A DNA stretch of 64,000 nucleotides from Flavobacterium glaciei (GTDB lineage: Bacteria > Bacteroidota > Bacteroidia > Flavobacteriales > Flavobacteriaceae). Below the pieces are notes generated by a model, which worked only from the letters and a program-made list of their open reading frames with translations, was not told the origin of the DNA and searched no databases. Position numbers and translations under genes: made by a program. Where the stretch lies: positions 1 through 64,000 of the forward strand of contig NZ_QQBA01000013.1 of the NCBI RefSeq assembly GCF_003350545.1. The letters are read 5' to 3'. Shown here piece by piece: positions 53,459 to 62,595 of the stretch. Position 1 is the stretch's first letter; every line of letters starts with the position of its first letter.

Positions 53459-54892
53459 ATGAAAAAAATAATTTACATTGTTGCTTTATCTTTCGCATTA
53501 AATTCATGCGATGATGAAGATATCACTTTCGCACCTTACAATGCAATCAGTGAATCTATTGTTTTACGTAATGCGGCTGATTTTGAAAATATGCTAACAG
53601 GTGCATATTCTTATATGATAAAAAATGGAGGGGCTGGAGGTTACGGTTCTGAGTTTGTTATTGATAGTGAAGTGATGACTGATAATTTAATTTTAAAAGT
53701 AGAAGGACGTCAGTCTAATGCTGATGGATTTAGACTATTATCAGTTCCTAATAGTTCACATTTTAACTATTATATCAGTGCTTACAGAGCTGCTGAAACA
53801 GCAACTAGAGTAATTGATAATATCAATGTTCTTCCTCAGAATGCAGTTAGAGACAATATTGAAGGGCAGGCTCGTTTCATTAGAGCATTGAACAATTTTG
53901 ATATGGTTAGAATTTATTCTAAAATTCCAACTCAATCTACTGATGCTAATGCTTCTTTAGGGATGTATTATTTAGATGTAGTTGACCCTTTTTCTAAGCC
54001 AACTAGACCTACTGTTGCTGATAGTTATAAGAAAGTAATAGATGATTTGTTAATCGCTGCTGACAAAATTGGTACAACTAATTCTATTGCTTCTGGAAAG
54101 GCATCAAAAGCTGCTGTTTATGCATTATTATCTCGTGTTTATCTTTATTTAGGTGACGATCCTAAAGTTATTCAATATGGTAACCTTGCGATAGCTGGTA
54201 ATAATGTTTGTCCTAGAGCTAATTTTGTTAATCTTTGGAAAGACGCTAATGCTTCTGGAGTATTATTTAAACTTAGAATTGATCAAGTTGATGGTGTTAC
54301 ACCAGGTGTTGTTTTCAATCAAACAGTTGCAAGTGGTGTTCGTTCTGAGTACGTAGTGCCAAAGAGTTTCTCTGATTTGTTTCAAACTACTGATATCAGA
54401 AAATCTGCTTACATCTCTACTAGTCCGTTCAATGGAGTTCCTTACAATCACATTGTTAAATACCTAAGTCGTTTAACTGGTAACCCAGCTATTGTTGATA
54501 TTAAAGTATTGCGTATTGAAGAAGTTTATTTAAACATGGCTGAGGCACAATATAGAATCAATGGTGGAGGTTTAGCATTTTTAGATGCTGTAAGATCACA
54601 AAGATATGATTCTTTTGTTTCAGGAAATGAGACTGGAGCAGCTTTATTAAATGCTATTATGCTTGAGAGAAGATTAGAACTTGCTTTTGAAATGGACCGT
54701 TTCTTTACATTAAAGAGATTAGGTTTAGCAATGGAAAGAAACGCTGTTGAAGGAGACCATGCAAGTGGTGCTGGTACAAAAGTTGAAACTACAGCTTTGA
54801 CAATTCCTGCAGGTAGCTTCAAATGGCAACTTCCTATTCCACAATCTCAAATAGATTTGAATAGTAATTTACAACAAAATCCTGGTTATTAA
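53459..54892 (+). CDS. SusD/RagB-type nutrient-binding outer-membrane lipoprotein
   Basis: A 477-residue lipoprotein with cysteine at 17 followed by DDEDI, matching surface lipoproteins of this phylum. It has the TPR-like helical arrangement of SusD; the C-terminal part contains IVDIKVLRIEEVYLNMAEAQYRI and MLERRLELAFEMDRFFTLKRL, and it ends in the family tail IPQSQIDLNSNLQQNPGY. It forms the lid of the SusC channel encoded just upstream. Ligand unknown. Confidence 0.92.
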   Translation: MKKIIYIVALSFALNSCDDEDITFAPYNAISESIVLRNAADFENMLTGAYSYMIKNGGAGGYGSEFVIDSEVMTDNLILKVEGRQSNADGFRLLSVPNSSHFNYYISAYRAAETATRVIDNINVLPQNAVRDNIEGQARFIRALNNFDMVRIYSKIPTQSTDANASLGMYYLDVVDPFSKPTRPTVADSYKKVIDDLLIAADKIGTTNSIASGKASKAAVYALLSRVYLYLGDDPKVIQYGNLAIAGNNVCPRANFVNLWKDANASGVLFKLRIDQVDGVTPGVVFNQTVASGVRSEYVVPKSFSDLFQTTDIRKSAYISTSPFNGVPYNHIVKYLSRLTGNPAIVDIKVLRIEEVYLNMAEAQYRINGGGLAFLDAVRSQRYDSFVSGNETGAALLNAIMLERRLELAFEMDRFFTLKRLGLAMERNAVEGDHASGAGTKVETTALTIPAGSFKWQLPIPQSQIDLNSNLQQNPGY

Positions 54893-54914
54893 TTAATAGC
54901 TTACATTTTAATAG

Positions 54915-54950
54915 AAAACCTCCCTTTTTAACCATTTGGGAGGTTTTTTT
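54915..54950 (+). terminator. Terminator after the susD-like gene
   Basis: AACCTCCC pairs with GGGAGGTT around a 13-base loop, followed by seven Ts. Confidence 0.85.
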
Positions 54951-55009
54951 GTTTAAAATGTTTGTATATTTAGTTTGTTACAAAAAAAATTAATTCTTAA
55001 TTTTTATAA

Positions 55010-56875
55010 ATGAAAAAAATTTTATTTTGCCTATTGATTTTTCAATTTTCAACTGCGCAGAACTTGCAAGAACGAAAAAAGATTATTCATTCCTATGATG
55101 CTGAAAAAATCAATAATTTTGTTAATGAGCTAGCTGAAGCACAAAAGGAACAAAAAAAGAAAGTTCAAAATTTTAAACTTCAACACAGGTTATTAGATTC
55201 AGAAAGGAGTTCCCTTCAACGGATTTATGATGGAGTGCCTTTTTTTTACACGATTGATAATGATGCTTCAATTGCTACTATTCGTGCAAATTCTTTGCAA
55301 CCAAATGGTATTCTAGGTCTTAATTTAACTGGTATTGGTATAACTGCGGGGGTTTGGGATGGAGGTAAAGTTCGTCATACTCATCAGGAATTGGCGGGTT
55401 CAAAGATCACTTTTGGTGATGGAGCAGTTTCTCCCAGTGCCCATTCTACTCATGTAACTGGAACTATTGTGGGTTTAGGAGTGGTGCCTAGAGCTCGTGG
55501 ATTCGCATATGAAGCAAAAGCTAAAACATATTTTTGGGATAGCGATGTTGAGGAAATGGCAAGTTTCGCAAGCGAAGGTTTTTTAATGTCAAATCATTCA
55601 TACGGTTATGGTATTACTAATTCTTTTTCTAATGCAAGATTTGGCTACTATGATCAAACTTCGTCTGATTTTGACAAAATTTCAGAAGTGTTCCCATATT
55701 ATCAAATTGTGGTTGCTGCAGGTAATTCTAGAAATAGTTCGCATTCGCAAGTAAATAACAAAGGCGGTTATGATATGCTTACTGGAAGTTCTGTTTCAAA
55801 AAATACTATTGTTGTTGCGGCTGTTAATTCTGTTCCAACTTATACTGGCCCATCTAGTGTGACTATGAGTACGTTTAGTAATTATGGACCTACTGATGAT
55901 GGAAGAATTAAGCCAGACATTAGTGCTAAGGGTGTGTCTGTTTATTCCTGCAATGGACCTAATGACAATACGTATGAGATATTAAGCGGTACTTCAATGG
56001 CAGCTCCAGCAATTACTGGATTAATTGTATTGTTGCAACAGCATTATAATAATTTGAATGCCACCTTTATGAAAGCGGCAACTACTCGTGGTTTGCTATG
56101 CCATACTGCTGATGAAGCAGGAAATGCTGTAGGTCCAGATTATGAATATGGTTGGGGCTTGGCAAATGGAGAAGAGGCAGCTAAATTGATTAGTTCAAAC
56201 GGAAAGACTTCATTAGTTTTAGAAACGACTTTAACAGATCAGGTAGTTTACACGAAGCAAGTTTCAATTTCGTCACCAAGAGCATTAAATGTTTCGATAG
56301 CTTGGACAGATCCAGTTAAAGCGGGTGCTGTAGTTACTCCTATAGTTGAAGATAATAGAACTACTAATCTAGTGAATAATCTTGACCTTAAAATTATAGA
56401 TGAAGCAGGTACCGTATACTATCCTTGGAAATTAGATCCTACTTTAGTAAATACTCCGGCAACTCAAAATTCTGATAATAATGTTGATAATATTGAAAAA
56501 GTATCAATTGCAAATGCTGCAGCAGGGAAATATACCATTCAGGTTAGTAATAAAGGTAACTTGTTAGCGGGTGTTCAGGATTTTACGCTAATTGCTAGTG
56601 GCTTAGATGATTTGACTTTAGCTAATGTTGATTTCGAAAAAAATAATTCTATCAGAGTTTACCCTAATCCAGTACAAGAAAATTTATTTTTTGATTTACC
56701 AGAGTCTTTTTCTCCATCAGAAGTTATAATTTATGATATCTCAGGAAAGTTAATCAAAAGCTTTAAATATGAAGAAAAGAATAATGTAAAGGTAGGAGAC
56801 CTAAAATCAGGAGCATATATTGTCAAGTTTATTAGTCAAGACAATATCCTTAACTATAAGTTTATTAAGAAATAG
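55010..56875 (+). CDS. Subtilisin-like (S8) serine protease with T9SS sorting domain
   Basis: A 621-residue protein with signal peptide (ends STAQ). The catalytic triad is visible as D117 (GVWDGGKVRHTH), H148 (HSTHVTGTI) and S329 (LSGTSMAAPAI), with N239 (AAGNS) forming the oxyanion hole. A proprotein convertase-like beta domain follows (about 400-530), then a type A T9SS sorting domain (IRVYPNPVQENLFFDLP ... SGAYIVKF). It is probably secreted or surface-attached and digests proteins. It lies directly after susC/susD but behind a terminator, so co-regulation is likely and co-transcription uncertain. Confidence 0.93.
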   Translation: MKKILFCLLIFQFSTAQNLQERKKIIHSYDAEKINNFVNELAEAQKEQKKKVQNFKLQHRLLDSERSSLQRIYDGVPFFYTIDNDASIATIRANSLQPNGILGLNLTGIGITAGVWDGGKVRHTHQELAGSKITFGDGAVSPSAHSTHVTGTIVGLGVVPRARGFAYEAKAKTYFWDSDVEEMASFASEGFLMSNHSYGYGITNSFSNARFGYYDQTSSDFDKISEVFPYYQIVVAAGNSRNSSHSQVNNKGGYDMLTGSSVSKNTIVVAAVNSVPTYTGPSSVTMSTFSNYGPTDDGRIKPDISAKGVSVYSCNGPNDNTYEILSGTSMAAPAITGLIVLLQQHYNNLNATFMKAATTRGLLCHTADEAGNAVGPDYEYGWGLANGEEAAKLISSNGKTSLVLETTLTDQVVYTKQVSISSPRALNVSIAWTDPVKAGAVVTPIVEDNRTTNLVNNLDLKIIDEAGTVYYPWKLDPTLVNTPATQNSDNNVDNIEKVSIANAAAGKYTIQVSNKGNLLAGVQDFTLIASGLDDLTLANVDFEKNNSIRVYPNPVQENLFFDLPESFSPSEVIIYDISGKLIKSFKYEEKNNVKVGDLKSGAYIVKFISQDNILNYKFIKK

Positions 56876-56902
56876 AAATTCTGTTATTATCGCAGTCTTT
56901 AA

Positions 56903-56936
56903 AAAACATCCACGTACGTTGGATGTTTTTTTATTT
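56903..56936 (+). terminator. Terminator after the protease gene
   Basis: AAAACATCC pairs with GGATGTTTT around the self-complementary ACGTACGT, followed by Ts. Confidence 0.8.
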
Positions 56937-56952
56937 ATAGCCATTTATAATA

Positions 56953-56960
56953 TACCTTTG
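56953..56960 (+). promoter_or_regulatory. -7 element TACCTTTG of the porin gene
   Basis: TACCTTTG matches TAnnTTTG, 43 bases before the porin ATG and just after the preceding terminator. Confidence 0.5.
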
Positions 56961-57002
56961 CCATTATAAAATGATATCAATGCCTAATTATATTCCTTTC
57001 AA

Positions 57003-58958
57003 ATGAGAATAATATTTTATCTGTGTTTTTTAGTCTTTCCAGTTGTAGTTTTTTCTCAACAAAAAAGAGAAAGGATTGCAACTTCTGACAGCCAGAATGT
57101 TAGCGGTGATGCTACTAAAAAGGAGATTCAAAAATTAGCTACTATCGACCTTTATAAGGTTGTCACCATAGAAAACGATACCACTTATATAGATACTTCT
57201 CTTACTATTCAGAAAGAATACAGTCACAATTATTTACGAAAAGATATTTTTGGTTTACTTCCTTTTGCTAATGATGGACAAACTTACAATACCTTACAGT
57301 ACAGTTTAACTGATTTTTCACCGTATCCAGAATTTGGATTTAAAGCAAAACATTTTAACTTTTTAGAAGCAAACCAAATACGATATTATTCTGTTGCTAC
57401 TCCTGTAACCGAATTATATTTTAAAACTACTGTTAGAAAAGGGCAGTCAGTTGATGCTTTTGTCACATTAAATACTTCTGAGAATCTTAATTTATCGATA
57501 GCATACAAAGGATTGCGTTCAGAAGGGGAATATCTCAATCAGTTGTCAAGTACAGGTAATTTTAGATTTACTACAAATTATAACACTAAGAACAAGCGCT
57601 ATTTTGCAAAAGCGCATTATACTTTTCAAGATATTTTGAATGAGGAAAATGGCGGAATTACAACTATCGAGAATTTTGAAAGTGAAGATCCAAACTACAA
57701 TAACCGTCAACGATTTGAGGTTTATTTTAATGATGCCAAATCATTTCTAAAAGGGAAAAGAATTTTTCTAGATCATAATTTTAGAATTAATCCTAAAAAG
57801 GGAGATAATAATTTGTATGTAGCACATCAATTTAATTACGAGAATAAGTTTTTCGAATACAATCAAGCAACTGTACCATCAACAGTCGGTTCTGAAATAG
57901 TCTTCCGTTTTGGAGAATCTTATTTAGATAGTGGCATAAATGACCAAACTCGTTATAATAAAATGTATAACAAACTTGGATTAACATATGAAAATACAAC
58001 TCTAGGAAGGTTTCATTTTTTTGTAGATGACTTTAGAACAAACTATTATTACAATCAAATCCTTATTTTTGATGACCGTACGATACCAAGTTCTTTCAGT
58101 CAAGATATCAATAGTGCAGGTGGTCAGTATGAATATCGACACAACAAGTGGAACGGTACGTTTTTATACTCAAGATCGGTAACTGCTCAATCGCTCTCAA
58201 ATTTAGATGCTAAAGTGCAATATGATTTAAATGATGAAATTCAATTAGCATTTCAGTATCAGAATGTTAACAAATTGCCTAATAACAATTACAATTTGCA
58301 CCAAAGCAGCTTTGTTCAGTACAATTGGTCAAATGATTTCAAAAATGAAAAAATCAATACAATCAAAGCAAATGCCATTTCTCCTTGGGTTGACGCGGAA
58401 CTGCAGTTTTCGGTTTTAAATGATCATCTATATTTTACAGACGCATCTACTACGGAACAAAAAAATGTTAAAACACAAATTGTTGCACCAGCCCAATACA
58501 ACGGAACCATAAATTATTTGTCGTTAAAAATAAGCAGAGAGTTGAAGTTCGGAAATTTTGCATTGGATAATACAATTTTATATCAAAAAACGGAGCAACA
58601 AGATGCTATTTTGAATGTTCCAGAAATTGTGACGAGAAATACGATATACTATTCTAATTATTTGTTCAAAAAAGCCTTGTTTCTGCAAACCGGGATTTCA
58701 CTTAATTACTTTTCTTCCTATTATGCTAATGAATACAATCCCGTAATAGGAGAGTTTTTTGTGCAAAATGAAAAGCAAATTGGAAATCATCCCAATCTTG
58801 ATTTTTTCATCAATGCAAAAATTCAAAGAACAAGAATTTATTTCAAAGCGGAACATTTTAATTCTTCTCTTATGGGAAATAATTTTTATGCTTCACCTAA
58901 TAATCCATCGCGAGATTTTACAATTAGATTTGGTTTAATTTGGAACTTCTTCAATTAA
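57003..58958 (+). CDS. Putative porin (Porin_10 family)
   Basis: A 651-residue protein with signal peptide (ends VVFSQ). The region DLYKVVTIENDTTYIDTSLTIQKEY followed by HNYLRKDIFGLLPFANDGQTYN is diagnostic for the large Bacteroidota putative porins. The rest consists of amphipathic strands, and the protein ends in an aromatic strand (FTIRFGLIWNFFN), the usual barrel closure. It probably lets small solutes cross the outer membrane. It is separated from the protease gene by a terminator and has its own promoter element. Confidence 0.85.
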   Translation: MRIIFYLCFLVFPVVVFSQQKRERIATSDSQNVSGDATKKEIQKLATIDLYKVVTIENDTTYIDTSLTIQKEYSHNYLRKDIFGLLPFANDGQTYNTLQYSLTDFSPYPEFGFKAKHFNFLEANQIRYYSVATPVTELYFKTTVRKGQSVDAFVTLNTSENLNLSIAYKGLRSEGEYLNQLSSTGNFRFTTNYNTKNKRYFAKAHYTFQDILNEENGGITTIENFESEDPNYNNRQRFEVYFNDAKSFLKGKRIFLDHNFRINPKKGDNNLYVAHQFNYENKFFEYNQATVPSTVGSEIVFRFGESYLDSGINDQTRYNKMYNKLGLTYENTTLGRFHFFVDDFRTNYYYNQILIFDDRTIPSSFSQDINSAGGQYEYRHNKWNGTFLYSRSVTAQSLSNLDAKVQYDLNDEIQLAFQYQNVNKLPNNNYNLHQSSFVQYNWSNDFKNEKINTIKANAISPWVDAELQFSVLNDHLYFTDASTTEQKNVKTQIVAPAQYNGTINYLSLKISRELKFGNFALDNTILYQKTEQQDAILNVPEIVTRNTIYYSNYLFKKALFLQTGISLNYFSSYYANEYNPVIGEFFVQNEKQIGNHPNLDFFINAKIQRTRIYFKAEHFNSSLMGNNFYASPNNPSRDFTIRFGLIWNFFN

Positions 58959-58998
58959 TTTCACTTTCGAATTTTTAATTTTCAAGTCGTTTTTTTGG

Positions 58999-59077
58999 GC
59001 GTTTTATCGTGCTATCCGCTAAATCTTTTCTTGCTTAAAGAAAGCAAGAAAAGGATGCCGCTTCTATCACGAACGCA
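58999..59077 (+). repeat. Dispersed hairpin repeat element, short form
   Basis: TCGTGCTATCCGCT, then a near-perfect hairpin (CTTTTCTTGCTT against AAGCAAGAAAAG) and GATGCCGCTTCTATCACGA; the end blocks match the copy at 47867 but terminate in CACGA/TCGTG inverted repeats. It fills the gap between the porin and the synthase gene. Confidence 0.7.
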
Positions 59078-59113
59078 AAATCCCGTAAACAAGAATATTT
59101 TATAACAAAATAC

Positions 59114-59121
59114 TATCTTTG
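59114..59121 (+). promoter_or_regulatory. -7 element TATCTTTG of the PLP/CBS gene
   Basis: TATCTTTG matches TAnnTTTG, 43 bases before the ATG at 59165. No -33 TTG was seen at the normal spacing. Confidence 0.45.
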
Positions 59122-59164
59122 TACTAGTTTTTACAACAAATCACAAACTTAAATTCATTCAAAA

Positions 59165-60526
59165 ATGCGCTACGCAGAAAATATATTAGGCACGATAGGT
59201 AATACCCCATTAGTGAAATTAAACAAAGTTACTTCAGAAGTAGAGGCTTTGGTACTTGCAAAAGTCGAAACATTCAACCCTGGAAATTCCGTAAAAGACA
59301 GAATGGCCGTAAAAATGATTGAAGATGCTGAGGCAGATGGGCGCTTGAAACCAGGCGGAACCATCATCGAGGGTACTTCGGGGAATACCGGAATGGGATT
59401 AGCATTAGTAGCTATCATAAAAGGGTATAAACTGATTTGTGTGATTTCAGACAAACAGTCTAAAGAAAAAATGGATATTCTTCGTGCCGTTGGAGCCAAA
59501 GTGGTGGTTTGTCCTACGGATGTGGAGCCAACTGATCCGCGTTCTTATTATTCAGTTTCTAAACGATTAGCAGATGAAACTCCTAATTCTTGGTATGTAA
59601 ATCAGTATGATAATCCTTCAAATGCGATAGCGCATTACGAGCAAACGGGTCCTGAAATTTGGGAGCAAACGGAAGGTAAAATCACTCATTTTGTTGTTGG
59701 TGTTGGAACTGGAGGAACAATTTCAGGAGTAGCAAAATATTTGAAAGAGAAAAACCCAAACATTAAAATCTGGGGAATAGATACTTACGGTTCTGTTTTT
59801 AAAAAATACCACGAGACTGGAATTTTTGATGAAAATGAAATTTATTCTTACATCACCGAAGGAATTGGAGAAGATATACTTCCTAAAAATGTTGATTTTT
59901 CTTTAATAGACGGTTTTACAAAAGTAACGGATAAAGATGCTGCGGTTTACACTAGAAAAATTGCGCTCGAAGAGGGAATATTTGTAGGGAATTCAGCTGG
60001 AGCGGCTATAAAAGGATTGTTACAGCTTAAAGAACATTTCAAACCTGAAGATGTTGTAGTTGTGCTTTTCCATGATTCTGGAAGTCGCTATGTGGGTAAA
60101 ATGTTCAATGATGATTGGATGCGCGAACGTGGTTTTCTGGAAGAAGAAATCACAAAAGCAGAGGATGTAATCAAAGATCATATCGATAAACCATTAATCG
60201 TGGTGCGTACAGAAGAATTAGTTTCGCATGCTATTGAGCGTATGCGTAAATACAAGATTTCGCAAATTCCCGTAATTGATATCACTGGTTTTGTAGGTTC
60301 TGTTGATGAAAGTGATTTGTTTCAAAGTTACGTTGCTGATAAAGATGTAGCCGATAAACCGATTAAAGATATAATGGGTAAGCCTTTCCCAGTCGTGAAA
60401 CACGGAACACCTATTGAAGAAGTTTCTAAATTATTTACTAAAGAAAATGAAGCTGTTTTAGTAGAACTTGCAAATGGGAATCACCATATTATAACTAAAT
60501 ACGATATTATTGGTTCTATAAAATAA
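59165..60526 (+). CDS. PLP-dependent cystathionine beta-synthase-like enzyme with CBS domains
   Basis: A 453-residue protein. The N-terminal 320 residues are a fold-type II PLP domain: NPGNSVKDRMA contains the Schiff-base lysine (K43 or nearby), EGTSGNTGMGLA binds substrate and GVGTGGTISG binds the PLP phosphate. The C-terminal about 115 residues hold two CBS motifs (VSHAIERMRKYKISQIPVID and PIEEVSKLFTKENEAVLVEL), usual regulatory modules. Cystathionine beta-synthase or cysteine synthase activity is possible; the CBS pair favours the former. Strong terminator after the stop. Confidence 0.9.
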   Translation: MRYAENILGTIGNTPLVKLNKVTSEVEALVLAKVETFNPGNSVKDRMAVKMIEDAEADGRLKPGGTIIEGTSGNTGMGLALVAIIKGYKLICVISDKQSKEKMDILRAVGAKVVVCPTDVEPTDPRSYYSVSKRLADETPNSWYVNQYDNPSNAIAHYEQTGPEIWEQTEGKITHFVVGVGTGGTISGVAKYLKEKNPNIKIWGIDTYGSVFKKYHETGIFDENEIYSYITEGIGEDILPKNVDFSLIDGFTKVTDKDAAVYTRKIALEEGIFVGNSAGAAIKGLLQLKEHFKPEDVVVVLFHDSGSRYVGKMFNDDWMRERGFLEEEITKAEDVIKDHIDKPLIVVRTEELVSHAIERMRKYKISQIPVIDITGFVGSVDESDLFQSYVADKDVADKPIKDIMGKPFPVVKHGTPIEEVSKLFTKENEAVLVELANGNHHIITKYDIIGSIK

Positions 60527-60545
60527 CGAATTAAAATAATATATT

Positions 60546-60585
60546 AAGGCCTACAGTGTTTTTATATTGTAGGCCTTTTATTTTT
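60546..60585 (+). terminator. Terminator after the PLP/CBS gene
   Basis: AAGGCCTACA pairs with TGTAGGCCTT around a 12-base loop, followed by TTATTTTT. Confidence 0.85.
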
Positions 60586-60696
60586 GAGTTTTTTTAATGC
60601 ATATACGTTTTCTTGATGTTAAAAATGAAATGTGTTACAGCAACTTGATTTTTTGAGCGTATTTTTGTGTTTTATAAATTTTAATATACTGTCAAA

Positions 60697-61179
60697 TTGA
60701 ATTTTACTGCTATAGATTTTGAGACTGCAATAGGTTATAACCCTTGCTCAGTAGGTATTGTAACTGTTGAAAACGGAATAATTGTTGATGAATTTGTTAC
60801 CTTGATACAGCCACCTAATAATTACTATTCTCCTGCTACAATTAGAGTTCACGGCATACATCCTTTCGATACAGAATACGAAAAAACTTTTGCAGAAGTA
60901 TATCCTGAAATTCACAAACGGCTATACAATCGTGTAGTTGTTGCTCATAATGAAAGCTTTGATAGGAATGTTTTGGCAAAATCGATGGCTAATAATTATT
61001 TAGATTATGCTGATTTAAATATCGCAGATCGATGGGAGTGTACAGTAAAAATTTATAGAGCTAAAGGGCTTAGACCAGCAAAACTAAGTGATTGTTGTCG
61101 CGAAATGAATATAGCGCTCAATCATCATGAAGCGCTTTCAGATGCTCGTGCCTGTGCAAAATTGTATTTGATGAAATAA
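60697..61179 (+). CDS. DEDDh-type 3'-5' exonuclease
   Basis: A 160-residue single-domain exonuclease of the DnaQ/epsilon superfamily. The acidic motifs are ExoI FTAIDFETA (D7, E9), ExoII VAHNESFDRNVL, and ExoIII HHEALSDARACA, with the DEDDh histidine in LNHHEALSDA. The start is TTG 60697, which yields the normal N-terminal strand; no ATG is available before ExoI. It would trim DNA or RNA 3' ends; a stand-alone repair or RNA-turnover exonuclease is likely. Confidence 0.85.
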   Translation: MNFTAIDFETAIGYNPCSVGIVTVENGIIVDEFVTLIQPPNNYYSPATIRVHGIHPFDTEYEKTFAEVYPEIHKRLYNRVVVAHNESFDRNVLAKSMANNYLDYADLNIADRWECTVKIYRAKGLRPAKLSDCCREMNIALNHHEALSDARACAKLYLMK

Positions 61180-61266
61180 AAAATGTATTTCACTTTTGTA
61201 GCTATTATTTTATACTTGTAAGTAGATTATTTTCACTACTTTAGTGTGAAGTGAAATATAAAAAGT

Positions 61267-62538
61267 ATGAAAGAAGATTTTCTTCATTACATTTGGAAGT
61301 TTAAGAAATTCAATATTCTCGATTTAAAAACACAGCAGGGTGAGTCTTTGACTATTATTCACGCGGGTCAATATCTAGAACTTTCGGGTCCTGACTTTTT
61401 TAATGCTCAAATAATGATTGAAAATCAAAAATGGGCGGGAAATGTTGAAATTCATATAAAATCTTCAGATTGGTATGCGCATCATCACGAGAAAGATGAT
61501 GCCTATGACAGTGTAATATTACATGTTGTTTGGGAACATGACACCGAAATTTTCAGGAAAAACAATACAGAGATTCCTGTTCTGGAGCTTAAAAATGTGG
61601 TTGACACCTCCATCCTTAACAATTATCAATCTCTTATAGCTCCTAAATCATGGATTTTTTGTGAAAAACAAATTTCTCAAGTCGATGATTTTGTTTTAAA
61701 AAATTGGCAAGAGCGATTATTTTTTGAGCGATTAGAACGCAAATCTAAAGCTATTTTTGAATTGTTAACGCAAACCAATCAAGATTGGGAAGCGGTTTTG
61801 TTTTGTCTCCTAGCCAAGAATTTTGGACTAAACACAAACGGAGAAATATTTTTTAAAATTGCACAATCAATTCCTTTTGCTACAGTAAGAAAGGAAAGTT
61901 TTGAAGTTGAAAATCTAGAGGCTTTGCTTTTTGGAACAGCTGGATTGTTAGATACAGAAAAAGAGGATAATTATTTTAAGGATATGAAATTCAGGTATTT
62001 TTATCTGCTTCATAAATATCAATTAGAGAAATATAGTATTGAGCCGGTGCAGTTTTTTAAACACCGTCCGGATAATTTCCCTACTATAAGACTTTCTCAA
62101 TTGGCAAATTTGTATCATTCACAACAAAACTTATTTTCAAATATTAGCGTTTTAAAGTCTTTACAAAGTTGTTATGATTTATTCCAAATTACTTCTTCAG
62201 AATATTGGAACACACATTATCAGTTTGATAAAGTAAGTCCTAAAAAGAAGAAATCGCTCTCTAAATCATTTATTGATTTGATTGTCATAAATACTATTAT
62301 ACCCATACAGTTTACTTATTTTAAAAGTATAGGCAAAGAGGTTTCGGAGGATTTTATTAATCTTCTCAAAGAAATCACACCCGAAAAGAATTCAATTATT
62401 GATAAGTTTAGTTCTTTTGGAATTACCTCAAAAAATGCTTTTGATACACAAACTCTTTTGCAATTGAAAAATGAATATTGTAATCAAAGCAAGTGTTTAC
62501 AATGTAGTATAGGGACTGACCTACTTAAAAACAAATAA
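61267..62538 (+). CDS. DUF2851 family protein
   Basis: A 423-residue protein. The N-terminal block EDFLHYIWKFKKFN and WAGNVEIHIKSSDWYAHHH...DSVILHVVWEHD are the DUF2851 signatures, followed by a long helical region (LERKSKAIFELLTQ ... FSNISVLKSLQSCYDLFQ). Near the C-terminus a CNQSKCLQC cluster with three cysteines suggests a small metal or disulfide site. Function unknown; the family is widespread in Bacteroidota. It precedes the PspC gene by 57 bases. Confidence 0.85.
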   Translation: MKEDFLHYIWKFKKFNILDLKTQQGESLTIIHAGQYLELSGPDFFNAQIMIENQKWAGNVEIHIKSSDWYAHHHEKDDAYDSVILHVVWEHDTEIFRKNNTEIPVLELKNVVDTSILNNYQSLIAPKSWIFCEKQISQVDDFVLKNWQERLFFERLERKSKAIFELLTQTNQDWEAVLFCLLAKNFGLNTNGEIFFKIAQSIPFATVRKESFEVENLEALLFGTAGLLDTEKEDNYFKDMKFRYFYLLHKYQLEKYSIEPVQFFKHRPDNFPTIRLSQLANLYHSQQNLFSNISVLKSLQSCYDLFQITSSEYWNTHYQFDKVSPKKKKSLSKSFIDLIVINTIIPIQFTYFKSIGKEVSEDFINLLKEITPEKNSIIDKFSSFGITSKNAFDTQTLLQLKNEYCNQSKCLQCSIGTDLLKNK

Positions 62539-62567
62539 TTATGTGCCAGTGCATATGATAATAATTG

Positions 62568-62575
62568 TATTTTTG
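62568..62575 (+). promoter_or_regulatory. -7 element TATTTTTG of the PspC gene
   Basis: TATTTTTG matches TAnnTTTG and ends 20 bases before ATG 62596. Because it overlaps the earlier possible start at 62575, it argues for the later start. Confidence 0.5.
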
Positions 62576-62595
62576 TGTTTCTATATTCAAGTATT

